Positions 62,149 through 64,000 of a stretch of 64,000 nucleotides of DNA are shown piece after piece; position 1 is the first letter of the stretch; every line of letters starts with the position of its first letter. The DNA lies in NCBI GenBank assembly GCA_003224055.1, contig QHYE01000006.1, positions 58,534 to 122,533 of the forward strand. The letters are read 5' to 3'. Position numbers and translations under genes: made by a program. Under the pieces are notes generated by a model. That model had not been told where the DNA came from. It saw nothing but the letters and a program-made list of their open reading frames with translations, and made no database searches. The DNA comes from Acidobacteriota bacterium. GTDB lineage: Bacteria; Acidobacteriota; Terriglobia; Acidiferrales; UBA7541.

Positions 62149-63162
62149 ATGAGCACTGCACCGCAGGTCGAAGACACTACTTTTCTGCCGCCGAGTTGGG
62201 AGGCCATCCTCGCCGCTCACGCGCGCATCGCGCCGAGGATCCATCGCACCCCGGTTCTCACCTCGTCTTCGCTGGACGCTATCGCCGGAGCGAAACTCTT
62301 CTTCAAATGCGAAAACCTGCAACGGACCGGCTCCTTCAAAATTCGCGGCGCGACGAACGCCATCTTTTCGCTTTCGAAAGACGAGGCCGCTCGCGGCATC
62401 GTCACTCCCTCCAGCGGGAATCACGGCGCCGCCGTGGCCTGCGCAGCCGCCTGGCGCGGCGTCCCTGCCTATATCGTCGTACCCAAAAACGCCCCCAAGG
62501 TGAAAGTCCAGGCCATCGAAGCGTACGGCGGTAAAGTCACGTTCAGCGAGCCAACCATCACCTCCCGCACCGAGGTTGCCGCGCGCGTGCAAGCAGAAAC
62601 GGGCGCGCATCTCGTTCATCCTTACGACAACGACCGCATCATCGCTGGCCAAGCCACGGCCGCAAAGGAATTGCTCGAGGAAGTCGGTGATCTGGACGCC
62701 GTGTTTGCACCGGTCAGCGGCGGCGGCCTATTGAGCGGAACGTGCCTCGGCGCCAGAGGGATTCGAACGTCCGTTCGAATCTTCGGCTGCGAACCCGCGC
62801 GCGCCGATGACGCCTACCGTTCCCTCGCCACCGGAACTTTGCAATCGCTCGATTCCAGCGACACCATCGCCGACGGCCTGCGCGCTTCCCTCTCGCCGCG
62901 CACGTTCGCCATTCTCCGCAAATATGTCGATCGCATTCTCCTGGTCAGCGAAGAAGAAATCATTTCCGCCGCGCGCCTCGTCTGGGAGCGAATGAAAATC
63001 ATCATCGAACCTTCCAGCGCCGTGGCCATCGCGCCGCTCCTGAAAGCGGGCGTAGTCCCTTCTCTGAATCTTTCGAATCGTCCCGATTCCGGCGTCCCCA
63101 AACTCGGCGTGATTTTCTCCGGCGGTAACGTCGACTTGTCCGCCCTCCCTTGGACCCGCTAA
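62149..63162 (+). CDS. Threonine/serine dehydratase (PLP fold type II)
   Basis: A 337-residue PLP enzyme without a C-terminal ACT domain, so of the catabolic/short type. The Schiff-base Lys is K64 in GSFKIRGA; SSGNHG (88-93) and SGGGLLSG bind PLP phosphate and carboxyl. KCENLQRTGSFK is the family signature. Members deaminate threonine or serine to 2-oxobutyrate/pyruvate, or act as serine racemase; without an allosteric domain catabolism or racemisation is more likely than isoleucine synthesis. ATG at 62149. The 260-bp gap before it shows no clear regulatory site. Confidence 0.88.
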   Translation: MSTAPQVEDTTFLPPSWEAILAAHARIAPRIHRTPVLTSSSLDAIAGAKLFFKCENLQRTGSFKIRGATNAIFSLSKDEAARGIVTPSSGNHGAAVACAAAWRGVPAYIVVPKNAPKVKVQAIEAYGGKVTFSEPTITSRTEVAARVQAETGAHLVHPYDNDRIIAGQATAAKELLEEVGDLDAVFAPVSGGGLLSGTCLGARGIRTSVRIFGCEPARADDAYRSLATGTLQSLDSSDTIADGLRASLSPRTFAILRKYVDRILLVSEEEIISAARLVWERMKIIIEPSSAVAIAPLLKAGVVPSLNLSNRPDSGVPKLGVIFSGGNVDLSALPWTR

Positions 63163-63215
63163 CCGGTAATCCCCGCTTCGAAAGCATCGTTCTGCGTGGC
63201 CAATTCTCTGTACTG

Positions 63216-63237
63216 TTTGTGCAAGGAATTGCACAAA
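63216..63237. repeat. Perfect inverted repeat with GNRA-type loop
   Basis: Arms TTTGTGCAA and TTGCACAAA are separated by GGAA (63225-63228), a GNRA-type tetraloop as RNA; a flanking G/C pair extends the stem to 10 bp. It sits 54 bp after the dehydratase stop and 114 bp before the small HTH gene. No T-tract follows, so operator, mRNA-stabilising hairpin and terminator are all possible. Confidence 0.6.
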
Positions 63238-63350
63238 CCGGGCACTTGCCAACTCGAATCTGTTGTAACCATACGAATTATAAGGACTTATACACTCGTC
63301 AGTTTGGACTGCGGTTTGCTCCTATGCTTCATGGAAGGATTGGCTTCCCC

Positions 63351-63548
63351 ATGGGCATGACCCCGCAAGATCGAGTCGAAGAACACAAGGCAGCGGTATT
63401 ACTGGGCCTCCCCACCACGGAGCTCCGCCGGTTCTCGCGTTTATCGGGGATCGGTCACGTGGAAGAAAACGGCCACGGTCAGGAGATGGTTTTCACCTAT
63501 GAGGAGCTGCGCAGGCTTTGTCTGCTGGCGGCGCAGTCATCTAAATAG
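63351..63548 (+). CDS. Small HTH-like (MerR-type) protein
   Basis: A 65-residue protein. DRVEEHKAAVLLGLPTTELRRFSRLSGIG and MVFTYEELRRLCLLAA suggest a MerR-like HTH with a short wing; AAVLLGLPTTELRRF is the HTH core. ATG at 63351 is used with GGAAGGA 12 nt upstream; an ATG at 63324 would add nine residues. A downstream partner domain is lacking, so it is a stand-alone domain. The inverted repeat at 63216-63237 could be its site (inference). The function is unknown. Confidence 0.55.
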   Translation: MGMTPQDRVEEHKAAVLLGLPTTELRRFSRLSGIGHVEENGHGQEMVFTYEELRRLCLLAAQSSK

Positions 63549-63672
63549 AAATTCGAGGAACAAGAGATTCAGCTTCCCTCGCATCACCCCCCGGGCCCCG
63601 GGCGCCTCCCCACAGGTTCCCGGGGCTTCCTATTCAGCGCGGCAATGGTTTGTGCAGATGGAATTCCCTCGG

Positions 63673-64000
63673 TCAGAAACGATTGTCGCGGGCCCAGAGA
63701 TTGATTTCTTCTTCGACGGAAAAGACCTCGGGAGGAGTCATGGAAAAACGTGCTTCTAGTTGGAAGGCCTGGGCTTCGAGAGGAATGTTGATCCACGAAC
63801 GAGTCTTCAGAAAGCCGCGAAGATAAAGACCGGCGTAGTTCTCCAATCCAAGAGAAGCCATTTGCTGCGCGTGGACGAGCCCATGGAACAGGGTGCGGGG
63901 AGCAATCGCATCGTTGAAAACAATGATGTCAATGTAGGTTACCGAAGCGAGATGCACGAAATCCGGAAAATGCCCGCCACTCATGGCAACGGCTTCGGAA
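63673..64000 (-). CDS. Partial protein with HGLVH (HExxH-like) motif, cut by the window edge
   Basis: At least 103 residues, and the frame is still open to the window end (SEAVA before the first Met), so the N-terminus is outside. LFHGLVHAQQMASLGLENYAGLYLRGFL contains HGLVH where zinc peptidase-like relatives have HELVH; the Glu would be replaced by Gly. IPLEAQAFQLEARF follows, as in proteins where the second Glu/His helix is similar. I do not assign a function. It is likely expressed from outside the window and ends near the HTH gene (convergent). Confidence 0.6.
   Translation of the reverse strand, partial: SEAVAMSGGHFPDFVHLASVTYIDIIVFNDAIAPRTLFHGLVHAQQMASLGLENYAGLYLRGFLKTRSWINIPLEAQAFQLEARFSMTPPEVFSVEEEINLWARDNRF

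Overview
The window reads as a chromosomal piece of an Acidobacteriota bacterium, probably of the Terriglobia/Acidobacteriia type. This is inferred from gene content, not from a marker gene. The main pointers are an ADOP-type FtsX permease, a hopanoid operon, LpxD/LpxL (so a Gram-negative envelope), a DUF305 plus LVIVD pair, an orphan isoquinoline-oxidoreductase-type molybdoenzyme, and a Ser/Thr kinase with a TolB-like domain and TPRs. Most of the window looks about 57-62% GC by eye. I found no tRNA, rRNA, CRISPR array, transposase or phage gene.

Layout. 0.1-5.7 kb: a secreted amidohydrolase, then two overlapping, visibly GC-richer half ABC exporters. 5.7-10.3 kb: a D-xylose operon (xylB, xylA, SSS symporter) whose xylA carries one in-frame TAA. 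10.4-16.2 kb: HPF, a DUF72 protein, a small HTH protein, a membrane diguanylate cyclase and a Tat-exported molybdenum hydroxylase large subunit. 16.4-24.2 kb: an ADOP permease, the DUF305-LVIVD pair, small zinc-ribbon proteins, an ABM-domain protein and a palindrome-rich gap.

24.2-34.8 kb holds the most notable locus, a minus-strand hopanoid operon. In transcription order it runs: a near-consensus sigma-70 promoter, squalene-hopene cyclase, a radical-SAM-fold protein without the cluster cysteines, HpnA, an island of hairpin repeats, an HpnG-type phosphorylase, two tandem medium-chain dehydrogenases, a single-chain HpnC-HpnD fusion, and HpnE. Most neighbours overlap by 4 nt. Together HpnCD, HpnE and the cyclase take farnesyl diphosphate to the hopene/hopanol skeleton. 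HpnG and possibly the dehydrogenases would act on the C35 side chain. One dehydrogenase is a candidate for the unassigned reduction of ribosylhopane to bacteriohopanetetrol (inference).

34.8-40.1 kb is an envelope block: a MobB-like P-loop protein, LpxD, an LpxL-type acyltransferase, a divergent ArnT/PMT-like glycosyltransferase, and an alpha/beta hydrolase with Asn in place of the nucleophile. 40.3-47.6 kb: a double GNAT, an M28 peptidase, NrdR, a flippase-like membrane protein, and a TetR-methyltransferase-flavoprotein operon preceded by two copies of a 12-14 bp inverted repeat. 48-51.8 kb: an ECF sigma/anti-sigma operon with B-box, LiaI-like and DUF4097 proteins, which looks like an envelope-stress module. 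51.8-64 kb: a small winged-helix protein, AroA, a Met/His-rich secreted protein, a Ser/Thr kinase gene broken by a deletion exactly in the catalytic loop, an S55 peptidase paired with a beta-propeller protein, a PilZ protein, a threonine-dehydratase-type enzyme, a small HTH protein, and a partial gene at the right edge.
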